In this document: positions 32,186 through 42,514 of the stretch, in pieces
Layout of the letters: each line of letters begins with the position of its first letter
How positions within the stretch are numbered: the first letter of the stretch is position 1
Source: Clostridioides difficile ATCC 9689 = DSM 1296
Lineage (GTDB): Bacteria > Bacillota > Clostridia > Peptostreptococcales > Peptostreptococcaceae
Direction of reading: 5' to 3'
NCBI RefSeq assembly: GCF_001077535.1
Contig: NZ_CP011968.1
Location: 310,001 to 374,000 of the forward strand
Length of the DNA: 64,000 nt
Made by a program: the position numbers and the translations under genes
Notes under the pieces: model-generated
What the model was told of the DNA's origin: nothing
The model's database searches: none
The model's input: only the letters and a program-made list of their open reading frames with translations

Positions 32186-33710
32186 GAGAGCTTTAATAAG
32201 TGTAACTGACAAGACTGGTGTAGTGGAATTTGCTAAAGAGTTAAATAAATTAGATTATGAAATTATATCTACAGGAAATACATTTAAAACATTAAAAGAA
32301 AATGGTGTTAATGTAATGCAAGTTGAAGATGTTACAAATTTTCCAGAAATATTAGATGGAAGAGTAAAAACATTAAATCCATATATACATGGTGGTATAC
32401 TTTATAAAAGAGATAAAGAATCTCATGTAGAAACTGTAAATGAACACAAAATACATTCAATAGATTTAGTAGCTGTAAATCTATATGATTTTGAAGGAAC
32501 TTTAAAAGCTGGAAAAAGTCATGATGAAATAATTGAAAATATAGATATTGGTGGACCATCTATGATACGTTCTGCTGCCAAAAACTATAAGGATGTAATA
32601 GTAGTAGTAGATATAAAAGATTATGATTCTATAATAGAAAAATTAAAAACAGATACAATGACATTAGAAGACAGAAAAAAATTATCATATAAAGCTTTCT
32701 CAACTACAGGAAGATATGATGCGTTAATATCTAGTTATTTTGCTGGAGAAGTTGGAGATACGTATCCTGACATATTAAATTTAACTTTCCAAAAAGAACA
32801 AACTTTAAGATATGGAGAAAATCCACATCAAAATGGTTTCTTATATTCACAGTCAAATGCAAAAAATCCAATCTTAAATTATGAGCAATTAGGCGGTAAA
32901 GAACTTTCTTTTAACAACTTAAATGATTTACATGGATGTTTAGAAGTAATGAGAGAATTTAAAGATAGTGAAGAAGTAGTTTCAGTAGCTATAAAACATG
33001 CTAATTCATGTGGGGTAGGGTTAGGAAAAGATGCTTTTGAAGCATATACAAAATGTTATGAAGCGGATAAGGTTTCAATATTTGGAGGAATAGTAGGAAT
33101 AACTTCTACTATAGATAAAGCTACAGCAGAGAAATTAAATGAAATATTCTTAGAAATAGTAGTAGCATATGATTTTGAACCAGAAGCTTTAGAGATACTT
33201 AAACAAAAGAAAAATCTAAGAATATTAAAATTAGCTAAAATAGAAAATAGTTTACAACCATATGAAATGAAATATTTAGATGGAAAATTATTGATACAAG
33301 ATAGAAACAATATATTAGCAGAAAAAAGTGAAAATGTAACAAAGGAAAAACCAACAGATGCACAACTTAAGGACATGGAATTTGGTATGAGAGTAGTAAA
33401 AAATATGAAATCAAATGCAATTGCAATAGTAAAAAATGGACAAACTCTAGCTTTAGGTTGTGGACAAACATCAAGAATTTGGGCATTAAAAAATGCTCTT
33501 GAAAATAACAAAGATAAAGATTTTACAGGAGCTGTTTTAGCGTCAGACGCATTTTTCCCATTTGATGATTGTGTAACATTAGCTCATGAATATGGAATAT
33601 CAGCAGTAGTTCAACCAGGTGGCTCTATAAAAGATAAAGATTCAATAGAAGCTTGTGACAAGTATGATATGGTTATGGTATTTACAGGAATAAGACACTT
33701 CAAACACTAA
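32178..33710 (+). CDS. purH: Bifunctional AICAR transformylase / IMP cyclohydrolase
   Basis: The 510-residue enzyme carries out the last two steps to IMP. The N-terminal 200 residues are the cyclohydrolase (methylglyoxal-synthase fold: SVTDKTGVVEFAKEL, VDNIGGPSMIRSAAKN-like block). The rest is the transformylase, with RYGENPHQ and KHANSCGVG carrying the catalytic Lys-His. It ends GIRHFKH. Length is standard. Confidence 0.97.
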   Translation: MSKRALISVTDKTGVVEFAKELNKLDYEIISTGNTFKTLKENGVNVMQVEDVTNFPEILDGRVKTLNPYIHGGILYKRDKESHVETVNEHKIHSIDLVAVNLYDFEGTLKAGKSHDEIIENIDIGGPSMIRSAAKNYKDVIVVVDIKDYDSIIEKLKTDTMTLEDRKKLSYKAFSTTGRYDALISSYFAGEVGDTYPDILNLTFQKEQTLRYGENPHQNGFLYSQSNAKNPILNYEQLGGKELSFNNLNDLHGCLEVMREFKDSEEVVSVAIKHANSCGVGLGKDAFEAYTKCYEADKVSIFGGIVGITSTIDKATAEKLNEIFLEIVVAYDFEPEALEILKQKKNLRILKLAKIENSLQPYEMKYLDGKLLIQDRNNILAEKSENVTKEKPTDAQLKDMEFGMRVVKNMKSNAIAIVKNGQTLALGCGQTSRIWALKNALENNKDKDFTGAVLASDAFFPFDDCVTLAHEYGISAVVQPGGSIKDKDSIEACDKYDMVMVFTGIRHFKH

Positions 33711-33720
33711 GGAGGATATT

Positions 33721-34971
33721 ATGAAGATATTGGTTGTAGGCGGTGGCGGAAGAGAGCATGCTATATGCTGGAAACTAAGCAAAGAAAAAAATGTAGAAAA
33801 AATTTATTGTGCACCAGGTAATGCAGGAATTGCAAACGTAGCAGAATGTGTAAATATAGGTGATACTAATATAGAAGAACTTTTAAAATTTGCCAAAGAA
33901 AATGAAATAGGTCTGACAATAGTAGGACCAGAAGTACCACTAGTTATGGGAATAGTAGATGAGTTTGAAAAAGAAGGATTAAGAGTATTTGGACCTAATA
34001 AAAAATGTGCTCAACTTGAAGGAAGTAAAGCTTTTTCAAAAGAATTTATGATAAAACATAACATACCTACTGCAAAATATAAAGAATATACAAACTTAGA
34101 AGAAGCTATATCAGAAATAGATAGTTTTGGATATCCAGTAGTAATAAAAGCGGACGGATTAGCTGCTGGAAAAGGTGTTGTAATACCTGAAAATAGAGAA
34201 GATGCTATAGCAACTTTAAAAGAAATGATGTCAGATAAGAAGTTTGGAGCTGCTGGAGATAAAATAGTAATTGAAGAGTTTTTAAAAGGAATAGAAACTT
34301 CAATTCTAGCATTTGTAGATAATGATACAATAGTTCCTATGGCAAGTGCAAAAGACCATAAAAAAGTAAACAACTATGAGCAAGGTCCAAACACTGGGGG
34401 AATGGGAACTTTTTCACCTAGTGAAATATATACAGAAGAATTAGCAAATAAAGTAAAAGAGACAGTATTAGAAAAAACTTTAGAAGGCTTCAAAAAAGAT
34501 GGACTTAATTTTAAAGGTATTTTATTTGTTGGTCTTATGATAACTGAAGATGGAGAAAAAGTACTTGAATATAATGTAAGATTTGGAGACCCTGAGACAC
34601 AATCTGTTTTATTTAGATTAGAAACAGATTTACATGAGATAATGGAAGCTATACTAGATAATAAGTTAAAAGATATAGAAATAAACTATAGTGATGATGA
34701 AGCTGTGTGTGTTATGCTTACATCAGGAGGGTATCCAGACAGTTATGAAAAAGGGAAAATTATAACTGGTCTTGAAAACTTGGATGATGATATAGTAGTA
34801 TTCCATAGTGGCACTAAGATGTTTGATGGTAATTTGGTTACCAATGGAGGAAGAGTAATTGGTATAACTGCAAAGTCAACTACAGTTAAGGATGCAGCAG
34901 AAAAAGTTTATGAAAACATAAAGAAGATAAACTTTGAAGGAATGCACTATAGAACAGACATAGGAAGATAA
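33721..34971 (+). CDS. purD: Glycinamide ribonucleotide synthetase
   Basis: This 416-residue ATP-grasp ligase joins phosphoribosylamine and glycine. It starts ILVVGGGGREHAICWKL and contains the ATP-grasp blocks VIKADGLAAGKGV and EYNVRFGDPETQ. An AGGAGG site sits between purH stop and this start. The order D after H, outside the usual pathway order, is common in Firmicutes. Confidence 0.97.
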   Translation: MKILVVGGGGREHAICWKLSKEKNVEKIYCAPGNAGIANVAECVNIGDTNIEELLKFAKENEIGLTIVGPEVPLVMGIVDEFEKEGLRVFGPNKKCAQLEGSKAFSKEFMIKHNIPTAKYKEYTNLEEAISEIDSFGYPVVIKADGLAAGKGVVIPENREDAIATLKEMMSDKKFGAAGDKIVIEEFLKGIETSILAFVDNDTIVPMASAKDHKKVNNYEQGPNTGGMGTFSPSEIYTEELANKVKETVLEKTLEGFKKDGLNFKGILFVGLMITEDGEKVLEYNVRFGDPETQSVLFRLETDLHEIMEAILDNKLKDIEINYSDDEAVCVMLTSGGYPDSYEKGKIITGLENLDDDIVVFHSGTKMFDGNLVTNGGRVIGITAKSTTVKDAAEKVYENIKKINFEGMHYRTDIGR

Positions 34972-34995
34972 TTTTTCTAAAATGGAGGATAAGGT

Positions 34996-37900
34996 ATGTT
35001 GAATACTGAAAATAAAGACTCAATGGTTAGAAGAGTATTAGTTGAAAAAAGAGAAGGTTTTGACCTTGAGGCTAAAGCTTTAAAAAAAGACTTAGTAGAA
35101 AGTTTACACATAGATAATATAGAAAATTTAAGAATATTAAATAGATATGATGTAGAAGGAATATCAGAAGAAGTTTATGAAAATGCAGCAAAGACAATAT
35201 TCTCTGAACCAAATTTAGATGTAGTATATTATGAAGAAATACCAAAATTAAATGATGAAAGAGTATTTGCAATAGAATTTCTTCCTGGTCAATACGACCA
35301 AAGAGGTGATTGGGCAGCTCAATGTGTACAAATTGTAAATCAAGGGATAAGACCTGCTATTAATACAGCAAAAGTTTATATATTATCAGGCAAAATAACT
35401 GATGAAGAGTTTTCTAAAATAAAAGATTACTGTATAAATCCAGTAGATAGTAGAGAAGCATCTTTAGAAAAACCAGAAACGTTAAAAATGGAAACTGAAA
35501 TACCAACAACAGTTGAAGTATTAGATGGATTTATAGATTTAGATGAAAATGGATTAAAAACATTTGTAAGTGAAAAAGGATTAGCAATGACTTTAGGAGA
35601 CTTACAACACGTTCAAAAATACTTTAAAGATACAGAAAAGAGAAATCCAACTATAACAGAAATAAAAGTATTAGATACTTATTGGTCTGATCATTGTAGA
35701 CATACTACTTTTATGACTGAAATAGAAAATGTAAAGATAGAAGATGGTAAGTTTAATGATATAGTAAAAGAAGCGTATCAAATGTATCTTAACTCAAGAG
35801 ACAATGTATATGTGAACAGACATAAAGATATATGTTTAATGGATATAGCCACTGTTGCAGTAAAAGAATTAAAGAAAAATGGGAAATTAAATGACCTAGA
35901 TGAAAGTGAAGAAATAAATGCATGTAGTATAAACGTAGATGTTGAAGTTGATGGTAAGATGGAAAAATATCTAGTAATGTTTAAAAATGAAACTCACAAC
36001 CATCCAACTGAAATAGAACCATTTGGTGGAGCAGCTACTTGTTTAGGAGGAGCTATAAGAGACCCATTATCAGGAAGAAGTTATGTTTATCAAGCAATGC
36101 GTGTTACAGGAAGTGCTGACCCAAGAACGACTTTAGAAGATACTTTACCTGGAAAACTTATGCAAAGAAAAATAACTACAGAAGCTGCTCATGGATATAG
36201 TTCATATGGTAACCAAATAGGTCTTACAACTGGGCAAGTTGCAGAAGTATATGATGAAAACTTTGTTGCAAAGAGAATGGAAATAGGTGCAGTTATAGCA
36301 GCAGCACCAAAAGAGAATGTAGTAAGAGAAAGACCTGAAGCAGGAGATGTAATCGTTCTTCTTGGAGGAAAAACAGGAAGAGATGGCTGTGGAGGAGCAA
36401 CTGGTTCATCTAAAGAACATAGTGAAGAGTCAATCTTAACTTGTAGTGCAGAAGTTCAAAAAGGAGATGCTCCTAACGAAAGAAAAATACAAAGATTCTT
36501 TAGAAATAAAGAAGTTGCTCAAATGATAAAAAGATGTAATGATTTTGGAGCAGGTGGAGTTTGTGTTGCTATAGGAGAGATTGCTGATAGCTTAGATATA
36601 AACTTAGACTTAGTTCCTAAAAAATATGATGGACTTGATGGAACTGAGCTTGCAATTTCAGAGTCACAAGAGCGTATGGCAGTAGCCATAAAAAAAGAAA
36701 ATAAAGATAAATTTATACAATTAGCAGTAGAAGAAAACTTAGAAGCTACACATGTAGCTACAGTAACAGATACAGGATATTTAAGAATGTTCTGGAATGG
36801 AAAAGCAATTGTAGATATAAATAGAGAGTTTTTAGATACAAACGGAGTAAAACAAACTACTGATGTTCATGTTACTAAAGTAGATGAAGAAAATACATTC
36901 TTTAGCTCTAATGAAATAGTAAAAGATGTTAAGTGTGCAAGTATGAAAGACAAGTTTACAAAAGTACTATCTGACCTTAATGTTTGTTCTCAAAAAGGAT
37001 TAGTAGAGATGTTTGATAATACAATTGGTGGTAATACAGTCCTTATGCCATTTGGAGGAAAGTATCAAGCGACTCCAACACAAGGTATGGTTGCTAAGAT
37101 ACCAGTACTTGGAGGAGAAACTAATACTTCTACAATAATGACTTATGGATACAATCCAAAGGTAGGAAAATGGAGCCCATTCCATGGTGCCTTATATGCA
37201 GTAGTAGAATCTGTGTGTAAATTGGTTGCTATTGGAGGAAATTATAGTACAACAAGACTTACATTCCAAGAGTATTTTGAAAAACTTGGTAACAATCCAG
37301 AAAAATGGGGTAAACCATTCTCAGCACTTTTAGGAGCATTTTATGCACAAAGTAAATTTGAGATACCTGCTATAGGTGGAAAAGACAGTATGTCTGGTAC
37401 ATTTAAAGATATTGAAGTTCCACCAACATTAGTTTCATTTGCTGTTGACACAGTAGATGCGAAGAAAGTAGTATCTCCAGAATTTAAAAAAGCAGACTCA
37501 AAAGTAGTAATGTTATGTGTAAACAAGGCAGAAAATGATGTTGTAGATTTTGAGGAATTAAAGAGAAACTTAGATAAAGTAAGAGAACTTATACATGGAA
37601 ATAAAGTTTTATCAACATATGCATTAGGATTTGCAGGTGTAGGTGAAGCAATAAGTAAAATGGCTTTTGGTAATAAAATAGGATTTAAGTTTAGTGAAGA
37701 GGCTGAAAAAGCATTTACAGATGATAAATTATTTGAGGCTAGTTATGGAAATATAGTACTTGAATTAGCAAATGATGATTTAAGTATGTTAGAAGGATAC
37801 AATTATGTTGTGCTTGGAAGTACAGTTAAAGAAGCTAGTATATTTATCAAAGGTGAAGAACTTGCATTAGATGAATTATATAAAGCACATTGTAGTACTT

Positions 37901-38802
37901 TAGAGCCTATATTCCCAACTAAAACAGAAGAAGTAAAATCAAAGATAGAAACTATAAGTTATATATCACAAGGAGAAGCTAAAAAATCATCATTAAGTAT
38001 AGCTACTCCAAGAGTATTTATACCAGCATTCCCTGGAACAAACTGTGAATATGACTCTGCAAGAGCATTTGAAAGAGCAGGAGCTAATGCAAGTATAAGA
38101 GTATTTAAGAATTTAACTTATAAAGACATAGAAGATTCTATAGATACAATAGTAAACGAAATAAAATCTTCTCAAATAATAATGTTACCAGGTGGATTTA
38201 GTGCTGGTGATGAGCCAGATGGTTCTGGTAAATTTATAGCTACTGTATTTAGAAATCCTAGAGTGCAAGAAGCTATAAATGAATTTTTAACTCAAAAAGA
38301 TGGACTAATGTTAGGTATCTGTAATGGATTCCAAGTATTAATTAAATTAGGGTTAGTTCCATATGGAGAAATAAGAGTTCCAAGTGAAAGTGCTCCAACA
38401 CTTACTTACAATAATATTGGTCGCCATCAAGCTAAGATTGCTAGAACTAGAATTTCATCTAATAAATCTCCTTGGTTAGCTCAAACTAATGTTGGAGATA
38501 TTCATAATATAGCAATTTCTCATGGAGAAGGTAAGTTTGTTGCCAGTGAAGATGTTATGAGAGAATTAATTGCTAATGGACAAGTAGCAACTCAATATGT
38601 TGACTTTAATAATGAAGCTACTTATGATATTGAGTTTAATCCAAATGGTTCATTCTATGCTGTTGAAGGTATAACTAGTGCTGATGGTAGAGTGTTTGGT
38701 AAAATGGGACATTCTGAAAGAATTGGTGAGGAAGTATATAAGAATATTATAGGTGAAAAAGACCAAAAGATATTTGAATCTGGAGTTAAATATTTTAGAT
38801 AA
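34996..38802 (+). CDS. purL: FGAM synthase, large single-chain type
   Basis: The 1268-residue enzyme converts FGAR to FGAM with glutamine and ATP. It is the long single-chain form in which synthetase and glutaminase are fused, unlike the PurLQS complex of Bacillus. It shows SDHCRHTTFMTEI early, ATGSSKEHSEES and GGKDSMSGT in the synthetase halves, and a C-terminal glutaminase with the nucleophile Cys in LGICNGFQV and His-Glu in ISHGEGKF. It is the last gene of the operon; no purQ or purS is needed or seen. Confidence 0.96.
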   Translation: MLNTENKDSMVRRVLVEKREGFDLEAKALKKDLVESLHIDNIENLRILNRYDVEGISEEVYENAAKTIFSEPNLDVVYYEEIPKLNDERVFAIEFLPGQYDQRGDWAAQCVQIVNQGIRPAINTAKVYILSGKITDEEFSKIKDYCINPVDSREASLEKPETLKMETEIPTTVEVLDGFIDLDENGLKTFVSEKGLAMTLGDLQHVQKYFKDTEKRNPTITEIKVLDTYWSDHCRHTTFMTEIENVKIEDGKFNDIVKEAYQMYLNSRDNVYVNRHKDICLMDIATVAVKELKKNGKLNDLDESEEINACSINVDVEVDGKMEKYLVMFKNETHNHPTEIEPFGGAATCLGGAIRDPLSGRSYVYQAMRVTGSADPRTTLEDTLPGKLMQRKITTEAAHGYSSYGNQIGLTTGQVAEVYDENFVAKRMEIGAVIAAAPKENVVRERPEAGDVIVLLGGKTGRDGCGGATGSSKEHSEESILTCSAEVQKGDAPNERKIQRFFRNKEVAQMIKRCNDFGAGGVCVAIGEIADSLDINLDLVPKKYDGLDGTELAISESQERMAVAIKKENKDKFIQLAVEENLEATHVATVTDTGYLRMFWNGKAIVDINREFLDTNGVKQTTDVHVTKVDEENTFFSSNEIVKDVKCASMKDKFTKVLSDLNVCSQKGLVEMFDNTIGGNTVLMPFGGKYQATPTQGMVAKIPVLGGETNTSTIMTYGYNPKVGKWSPFHGALYAVVESVCKLVAIGGNYSTTRLTFQEYFEKLGNNPEKWGKPFSALLGAFYAQSKFEIPAIGGKDSMSGTFKDIEVPPTLVSFAVDTVDAKKVVSPEFKKADSKVVMLCVNKAENDVVDFEELKRNLDKVRELIHGNKVLSTYALGFAGVGEAISKMAFGNKIGFKFSEEAEKAFTDDKLFEASYGNIVLELANDDLSMLEGYNYVVLGSTVKEASIFIKGEELALDELYKAHCSTLEPIFPTKTEEVKSKIETISYISQGEAKKSSLSIATPRVFIPAFPGTNCEYDSARAFERAGANASIRVFKNLTYKDIEDSIDTIVNEIKSSQIIMLPGGFSAGDEPDGSGKFIATVFRNPRVQEAINEFLTQKDGLMLGICNGFQVLIKLGLVPYGEIRVPSESAPTLTYNNIGRHQAKIARTRISSNKSPWLAQTNVGDIHNIAISHGEGKFVASEDVMRELIANGQVATQYVDFNNEATYDIEFNPNGSFYAVEGITSADGRVFGKMGHSERIGEEVYKNIIGEKDQKIFESGVKYFR

Positions 38803-38856
38803 AGCTTTGATGTTTAATTGATAGCTAGAATATATAATTTAGATATTTAGATTTAA

Positions 38857-38906
38857 AGAGATGTAATAATATGATGATAATCATTTAATATTACATCTCT
38901 TTTTTA
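38857..38906 (+). terminator. Terminator of the purine operon
   Basis: AGAGATGTAATA and TATTACATCTCT are perfect 12-base arms around a loop of about 20 bases, followed by a T run. Confidence 0.88.
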
Positions 38907-39007
38907 TTTATCTAAGAAATAATAAGTTCAACCTAAGTTAAAATACAAGCTGTGTTATAATTAATTATTAAGTAAAATTGAATATTTATTGGAGGGCAAC
39001 ATAATTA

Positions 39008-39880
39008 ATGAAAATATTAATAACAGGGTCTAATGGTCAATTAGGAAAAGAATTGGTTAACCAATTAGAAGCAATTAATCAAAGTATAAACCAACCAAAA
39101 TATGTTATATTAGCTACAACAAGAAGTGATTTGGATATATCCAATCAGACTAATGTAGATAATTTTATTTTGCATAATAAACCTGATGTAGTTGTAAACT
39201 GTGCAGCATATACAAAGGTTGATGCATGTGAAGATAATATCGAAATTGCATACAAAATAAATGCTTTAGGAGTGAGAAATCTAGCAATAGCATCAGAAAA
39301 AGTTAATGCTAAGCTTATTCACATATCAACTGACTATGTATTCAATGGTTTTTCTAAATATCCATATAGGGAAGACAATAAAACTGAACCCAATTCTGTA
39401 TATGGAAAAAGTAAACTTATGGGAGAAAAATTTGTTGAACAATTCTCACATAAGTACTTTATATTGAGAACAGCATGGTTATATGGTAATGGGAATAATT
39501 TTGTAAAGACCATGATAAAACTTTCTTTAGAAAATAAAGAGGTTAATGTGGTTAATGACCAGTTTGGAACTCCAACAAGTACAGTAGACTTAGCAAAAAT
39601 TATAATAAGAATCATGGAAACAGAACATTATGGAGTTTATCATGCTACATGTGAAGGTGAGTGTAGTTGGTATGATTTTGCCAAAAAGATATTTAAACTA
39701 AAAAATATAGATATAAAAGTAAATCCAATTAAGAGTAACGAATTTAAATGTAAGGCTCCAAGACCACTATATTCTGTATTAGATAATTTTATGTTGAAGT
39801 TAATTGGTTTAAATTCTTTTAGAAAGTGGGAAGAATCCATTGAAGAATATTTAGAAAGATATGATATAAATGAAAAGTAA
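39008..39880 (+). CDS. rmlD: dTDP-4-dehydrorhamnose reductase
   Basis: The 290-residue short-chain reductase makes the last step to dTDP-L-rhamnose. It opens ILITGSNGQLGKELV (NAD(P)-binding), has STDYVFNG with the catalytic Thr and YGKSKLMGE with the Tyr-x-x-x-Lys pair. It starts the four-gene rhamnose block placed between the purine and flagellar operons. The GGAGG site is 11 bases from ATG. The likely use is flagellin glycan assembly. Confidence 0.95.
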   Translation: MKILITGSNGQLGKELVNQLEAINQSINQPKYVILATTRSDLDISNQTNVDNFILHNKPDVVVNCAAYTKVDACEDNIEIAYKINALGVRNLAIASEKVNAKLIHISTDYVFNGFSKYPYREDNKTEPNSVYGKSKLMGEKFVEQFSHKYFILRTAWLYGNGNNFVKTMIKLSLENKEVNVVNDQFGTPTSTVDLAKIIIRIMETEHYGVYHATCEGECSWYDFAKKIFKLKNIDIKVNPIKSNEFKCKAPRPLYSVLDNFMLKLIGLNSFRKWEESIEEYLERYDINEK

Positions 39881-39988
39881 ATGTATTATTTTGAGAAAAG
39901 AAAATAAGATATTATAAAAAATATAAATATTTCTTTTATTTATCCGATAATCATAATATGACAAAAACAAATTTAAGGATGGAAAAAG

Positions 39989-40858
39989 ATGAAAGGAATT
40001 ATTTTAGCAGGAGGGTCTGGTACAAGACTATATCCTATAACAAAATGTATATCAAAACAAACACTTCCAATATACGATAAACCAATGATATATTACCCTA
40101 TGTCGGTTCTTATGTTGGCAGGGATACAAGATATATTAATAATATCTACACCAAGAGATATAAAAGCATTTGAAGAATTATTTGGAGATGGAAGTTCACT
40201 AGGGATTAACATAACATATGCAATTCAGGAGAAAGCAAATGGAATTGCAGAAGCGTTTATAATAGGAGAAGAATTTATAGGAAATGACAGAGTGTCTCTT
40301 GTATTAGGGGATAATATATTTTATGGATATGGATTTAGTGAAAGGTTGGAGAATGCAGTTAAAAGAAAAGGAGCAACTATATTTGGGTATCATGTAAGTA
40401 ATCCAAATTCGTTTGGAGTTGTAGAATTTGATAAGGATTTTAATGTATTGTCAATAGAAGAAAAACCTACAGTTCCTAAATCTAATTATGCTATACCAGG
40501 ATTATATTTTTATGATAATGATGTTGTAGAGATAGCAAAGCTAGTTGAACCGTCAGATAGAGGTGAATTAGAAATAACCTCTATAAACAGTGAATATCTA
40601 AAACGAGGAAAACTAAAAGTGGAACTTCTAGGAAGAGGTATGGCTTGGCTTGATACTGGTACACATAAAGGTCTATTAGATGCTTCTAATTATGTTGAAG
40701 TGGTTCAAACAAGACAGGGATTGTATATAGCATGTTTAGAAGAGATTGCATATACAAAAGGATATATAAGTAGAGAACAATTAATGAAACTAGCCAAGCC
40801 ACTGATAAAAACTGAATATGGTCAATATCTATTAAAATTGGCTAGTGAAGATATGTAA
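39989..40858 (+). CDS. rmlA: Glucose-1-phosphate thymidylyltransferase
   Basis: The 289-residue nucleotidyltransferase forms dTDP-glucose. Motifs are [15 protein letters not shown] with the catalytic Arg and Lys, [24 protein letters not shown] and [10 protein letters not shown]. Its product feeds RmlB and, through that branch, also the FdtA/FdtB-like genes near 61-62.5 kb. Confidence 0.97.
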   Translation: MKGIILAGGSGTRLYPITKCISKQTLPIYDKPMIYYPMSVLMLAGIQDILIISTPRDIKAFEELFGDGSSLGINITYAIQEKANGIAEAFIIGEEFIGNDRVSLVLGDNIFYGYGFSERLENAVKRKGATIFGYHVSNPNSFGVVEFDKDFNVLSIEEKPTVPKSNYAIPGLYFYDNDVVEIAKLVEPSDRGELEITSINSEYLKRGKLKVELLGRGMAWLDTGTHKGLLDASNYVEVVQTRQGLYIACLEEIAYTKGYISREQLMKLAKPLIKTEYGQYLLKLASEDM

Positions 40859-40906
40859 TATGGTAGATAAAATTTATTATAAATTTTATTAAGGGAGTTT
40901 ATTATA

Positions 40907-41464
40907 ATGGGAAAAATCAATGTTATAAAGACTAAAATAGAAGGATTATATATAGTCGAACCAAATGTATTTTATGATGAAAGAGGATATTTTATGGAAA
41001 GCTATAATAAAAAGGATTTTATAGAGCAGGGTCTTGATATGTGTTTTATTCAAGATAATGAGTCTAGCTCAAGAAAAGGCGTTTTAAGAGGAATGCATTT
41101 TCAGGTTAAATATCCTCAAGGAAAATTAGTCAGAGTTACAGAGGGAGAAGTTTTCGATGTTGCAGTTGATTTAAGGAAAGATTCACAAACATTTGGGAAA
41201 TGGGAAGGTGTAATATTGTCTGATAAGAATAAAAAACAATTTTATATTCCAGAAGGGTTTGCACATGGATTTTTAGTTTTATCAGAAAAAGCAGTATTTA
41301 GTTACAAATGTACAAATTATTATTACCCAGAATTTGAGAATGGTTTTATATGGAATGATAAGCAAATATCTATTGAGTGGCCTTTAAAAGGAATTGAAGA
41401 AATATTTTTATCAGAAAAGGACAAAAAACAAAAAAGTTTTAAAGATATTTGTACAAGACGTTAA
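40907..41464 (+). CDS. rmlC: dTDP-4-dehydrorhamnose 3,5-epimerase
   Basis: This 185-residue cupin epimerase has the active-site His in LRGMHFQ, followed by QGKLVRVTEGEVFDVAVDLR and the substrate-contact segment FAHGFLVLSEKA. Length matches the family. An AAGGGAG site precedes ATG. Confidence 0.97.
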   Translation: MGKINVIKTKIEGLYIVEPNVFYDERGYFMESYNKKDFIEQGLDMCFIQDNESSSRKGVLRGMHFQVKYPQGKLVRVTEGEVFDVAVDLRKDSQTFGKWEGVILSDKNKKQFYIPEGFAHGFLVLSEKAVFSYKCTNYYYPEFENGFIWNDKQISIEWPLKGIEEIFLSEKDKKQKSFKDICTRR

Positions 41465-41501
41465 TAAAAATTTATTAGAATTAACATTTAGGAGAAAAAA
41501 T

Positions 41502-42485
41502 ATGAAAAAAATACTGATAACTGGAGGAGCAGGATTTATTGGGAGTAATTTTATACATTATATGCTTAACAAGTATGTAGATTATTTTATTGTTAACCTA
41601 GACTTGTTGACTTATGCTGGTAATTTAGAGACATTAATAGAAATACAAGACAATTCCAATTATAAATTTGTTAAAGGAGATATTTCAAATAGGGAGCAGG
41701 TGTATAAGCTATTTGAAGAAGAAAGGTTTGATATAGTTGTTAACTTTGCCGCTGAATCTCATGTAGATAGGTCAGTTGAGAATCCTGATTTATTTATTAA
41801 AACAAACATTATAGGAACACAAGTACTTTTAGATGCATCTATAAAATATGGAGTTAAAAGGTATCATCAAATATCTACAGACGAAGTGTATGGTGATTTA
41901 CCAATTGATAGAAAGGATTTATTCTTTACAGAACAATCTTCTATCAATCCAAGTTCTCCATATTCAGCTTCTAAAGCATCAGCAGATTTATTGGTAAATT
42001 CTTATTATAGAACATATGGATTGTTAACAACTATATCTAGGTGTTCCAACAATTATGGGCCATATCATTTTCCTGAAAAATTGATTCCTCTTATGATTTT
42101 AAATGCTTTGGAAAACAAACAATTGCCAGTATATGGGAATGGGGAAAATGTAAGAGATTGGTTACATGTATATGACCATTGTACTGCTATAGACTTAATA
42201 ATACATAAAGGAAATATAGGGGAGATTTACAATATAGGAGGTCATAATGAAAGAAGTAATCTAGAAGTAGTAAAAGTGATATTAAATCTTTTAGGTAAAT
42301 CTGAAGAGTTAATATCCTATGTAAATGATAGACCTGGTCATGATTTAAGATATGCTATTGATGCAACTAAAATAGAGAATGAGTTAGGTTGGAAGGCAAA
42401 ATATGACTTTGATTTGGGTATAAAAGAAACTGTTAAGTGGTATATAGAAAATGAATCTTGGTGGAAAGCTGTTTTATCAGTATAA
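41502..42485 (+). CDS. rmlB: dTDP-glucose 4,6-dehydratase
   Basis: Start ATG 41502 (MKKILITGGAGFIGS) follows AGGAG; an upstream in-frame ATG lies inside rmlC. The 327-residue enzyme has the NAD-binding GGAGFIGSNF, STDEVYGDL with the catalytic Thr-Asp-Glu, and YSASKASADLLV with Tyr-x-x-x-Lys. It makes dTDP-4-keto-6-deoxyglucose, the branch point for rhamnose and for 3-amino-3,6-dideoxy sugars. Confidence 0.97.
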   Translation: MKKILITGGAGFIGSNFIHYMLNKYVDYFIVNLDLLTYAGNLETLIEIQDNSNYKFVKGDISNREQVYKLFEEERFDIVVNFAAESHVDRSVENPDLFIKTNIIGTQVLLDASIKYGVKRYHQISTDEVYGDLPIDRKDLFFTEQSSINPSSPYSASKASADLLVNSYYRTYGLLTTISRCSNNYGPYHFPEKLIPLMILNALENKQLPVYGNGENVRDWLHVYDHCTAIDLIIHKGNIGEIYNIGGHNERSNLEVVKVILNLLGKSEELISYVNDRPGHDLRYAIDATKIENELGWKAKYDFDLGIKETVKWYIENESWWKAVLSV

Positions 42486-42514
42486 CTTTAAAATTTAGAA
42501 AGGGGCGTTTTATA

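Noticed and set aside
33056-33511. A 151-codon minus-strand open frame inside purH
   Set aside because: It lies wholly within the well-supported purH gene, has no ribosome site, and its peptide is a low-complexity Phe/Ser-rich shadow of the coding strand.
34011-34373. A 120-codon minus-strand open frame inside purD
   Set aside because: It is antisense to conserved ATP-grasp coding sequence with no start signals.
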